This document shows, piece after piece, positions 57,201 to 60,200 of a stretch of 64,000 nt of DNA. Position 1 is the first letter of the stretch. Every line of letters starts with the position of its first letter. The position numbers and the translations under genes were made by a program. Origin of the DNA: Balanoglossus misakiensis (Eukaryota > Hemichordata). The notes below the pieces were generated by a model. That model saw only the letters and a program-made list of their open reading frames with translations. It was not told the DNA's origin and searched no databases. The DNA lies in the NCBI GenBank assembly GCA_040954595.2, contig CM082577.2, forward strand, positions 13,082,001 to 13,146,000. Reading direction: 5' to 3'.

Positions 57201-60200
57201 GTCCTCAAAACAGATATCTTTTTTGTGCCAATTATCTATAAGGTGAAAAAAATTTGGAAATTGGACCTATTATTATTAAAATTATTATTTTTATGATTCT
57301 TCATTTAATTACTGTAAAACACTTTATTTTCGCGAGCAATTAATACGCGAGAGCCAAAATAGCGTGAAAACAAAAAGTCGCGTAAATTATTTTTGAAGAT
57401 AACGATGCAGTGAATGAAATAAGAGAATGTGAAAATTAATACTCGCGAAACAGTGGCCTCTCTCAATATCGCGAAAAATTTAACTCGCGAAAATAAAGTG
57501 TTTTACAGTATATTCTGTATCCATGTAAGTGTAAAAATCTACATATCTGAATTATAGCTAAATGAAGCCATGTTGCCTTGACAGTTTAGGACATACATTA
57601 ATTAATTGAGCAGAACGTTGCTCTTGATTTTAGATAGATAAATCAACCTACTTTATCTAAGACATTGACTTTTGCTTCAAGTTTGAGGCATAGCTCCACA
57701 TAATCTGGATCCTCCTTTTGGGCCATAAGATGGAGAACTGTTAAATCACTGGCTGATTCCTAGAGAAATACAAAATTTGATTGGTCATTAAATACATCCT
57801 CACTAAATGCAAGCATAACTAAAGCAGAAGGAAAAGTAACGATAATGAAAAAACCTGCAATTTGAAATAAGACATTATAATTATAATTTATTACATTTTT
57901 CATATCAACATTATCTTAAACTTAACACGTACCTCATTCAGTCCCTGAGCAAGTTCATTTATATCCAGTCCTGCCTCGATGAGAGTCTCTGCCACAATAC
58001 GTTCAAAGTTTTCAACAGCCCAGTGTAACATGGATATCTGTTGTTGCTGTGTTATTTTAGAAATACAGACGTTAATACATAGACAGAACTTAATCAGGTT
58101 TACTACACAATTCGCCTTGTTGTCAAAAACACAATATTGTTGCATTTCAAAAACTAGTACTACTGAAATACATGTTACCACAAACGTTGGTTTGTTGTCA
58201 ACGTTGACTTGCAACCAATACTTATAGACAACGGAATTCTTCCCCAATATATACACATGCAACATCTAGCAATGCAAGTCTTAACCACTACAATTCAGAC
58301 ATCCAATGAAGTCAATCTACATTGGAATGGTGCATACCAGAACACTATAGTTGGACTGATCTTGTTTTATTTAACAAACTCTACATCTATTGCCTAGCTT
58401 AGTCGTTATCCTCATGAATAGCACTGGAAAAATGAGAGTAATTAAGACCTTACCACGTTTTCTTGATGTAGCTGCTCTGTGTTTTTCTTTACTAAGATCC
58501 TGGCTACATGAATATGGCTCTGTTCTGCTGCATAATACAGGGCAGTAACCCCACTCTGAAAATATCAAAATACCAGTAGCACTACTGATTATAGATCAGA
58601 TAACCTTCTGAACCATGCACTTACTCATGCTGTCAGCTATTCTCCACACAGAGACTAGTGTGGATACTGTTAACCAGTAGCTCATGCGTCTGACGGATAC
58701 TCTATCTGAGTCTACGCCGCACACAAATTTAAATATTCCTCACCAGATCTTCTGTCAGTTGCACAGATGCTCAGCTGATAAATGGCGGTGATAATTGATA
58801 TTAGGAGAGGCCTTATTTGAGGATCAAGACAAAAACTGATGCACTTTTTGTTTATCTAAAATTTTGGTATGAGATATTAAACGTAAAAAGACAGAGTATT
58901 TTTTTACAGAAAATGGGCACACCCTAAAAGTGGGAGTAAAACGTCACTTGTGGCAGAGTCTCTGCATTGTGAATGGCTGTCAGCTTATCTGATCTGACAG
59001 TTTGCTTGATGTGTGGGCATGTCCAAAATCCAAATACAGGCCAGGGTTCGTATTTAGTTATTGAGCTACCCATATTGAGCTACAACTTTGCCTCCCAGCT
59101 GTGAGTTCTCCGCATGTTATCCAAGGTTGGGATAATTGAATCAATATTACAATTTTGTTGAAGTAACATGTGCACATAGAAGATAATACATAGTAAATAG
59201 ACAAAAATGTAGACGTTGTACTCAGTACAAGTTCAGGTAAAAATGACCAGGTTCAAGTAAAATGTTTCAGAAGTAAAATCAAAGTATTAATTTTCTAATT
59301 ATTTATTTAAGCAATAACCCCTTCACAGGCAGTTATATGCAAGATTTGGGTAACATTTGTGATACAGCATGATCCGGATGGATCACTTTTTCAAGGAAAA
59401 AATCCCTAAACATGGGTTTAATTTTCATCTGAAAATTTCCTAAAGATGGAAATAGAGCATCAGATATGTCCCATTAATTCTTAAAGAAAACTCTGAATAT
59501 GCAACAGAAAAAATGGTGATATGACCAGAAAAAGCGACCAGGAGTCCCCAACAATGGGCCGGGTTTTTAGCATTTATGTTGATGTTTTCAACTTGGATGG
59601 CAGAGCCTGGACCAAAAAAAATTTGAAGGACCCACTCCACCCAGTACAATATACTCAACAGCGACAGTAACAACATGGTATTTATGTTTTGTACTATGGT
59701 AGTGCACTGCTCATAGTATCGCATTAAGAAGTAAAGAATTTGGTCTTTTTTACCTTTGAAAATTCATTGACATTTGCTTGATTGGTCAGAAGGATATTGA
59801 CAGCCCTAACATCACCATTCCTCGAAAAATGGTGAAGTGTTGTGAGTCCGTCCTAAAAGAAACATCATAATAACCATAATATAAGGTGATAATAAATGTT
59901 TGTATAGTTAATTATAAAATTAACACATTTTTCTTTGTTATGGAACCCGTTGAAGTATTATAATTTCCCACCAAAATCTATGACAGTCTTGCAGAAAATG
60001 AAATACTGAAATATTTCTATCACTTATTTGTGAGAGTATAAAATTCGTAACATAATGTCCTGTGTATTATTATGCATTTCCTACCTGTAAAAGTGTATCT
60101 ATTTTAACACCAGCTTTCACAAGGTCTTCTACCATGTCTTTCTGATATGTTTTGGTAGCCCAGAACAATTGTCCAATTTTTGATGTGTCAGACTAGAACA

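Larger units (their letters stand above)
54010..60192 (-). other. module 2 (complete A-J, 345 codons)
   Basis: A composite module. Exons A-F (56794-60192) are related to modules 3-6 but clearly diverged, with unrelated introns. Exons G-J (54010-55290) and their introns are close to modules 3-6. The edge of the recent duplication therefore falls in the F-G intron, near 55320-55380. Confidence 0.88.
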
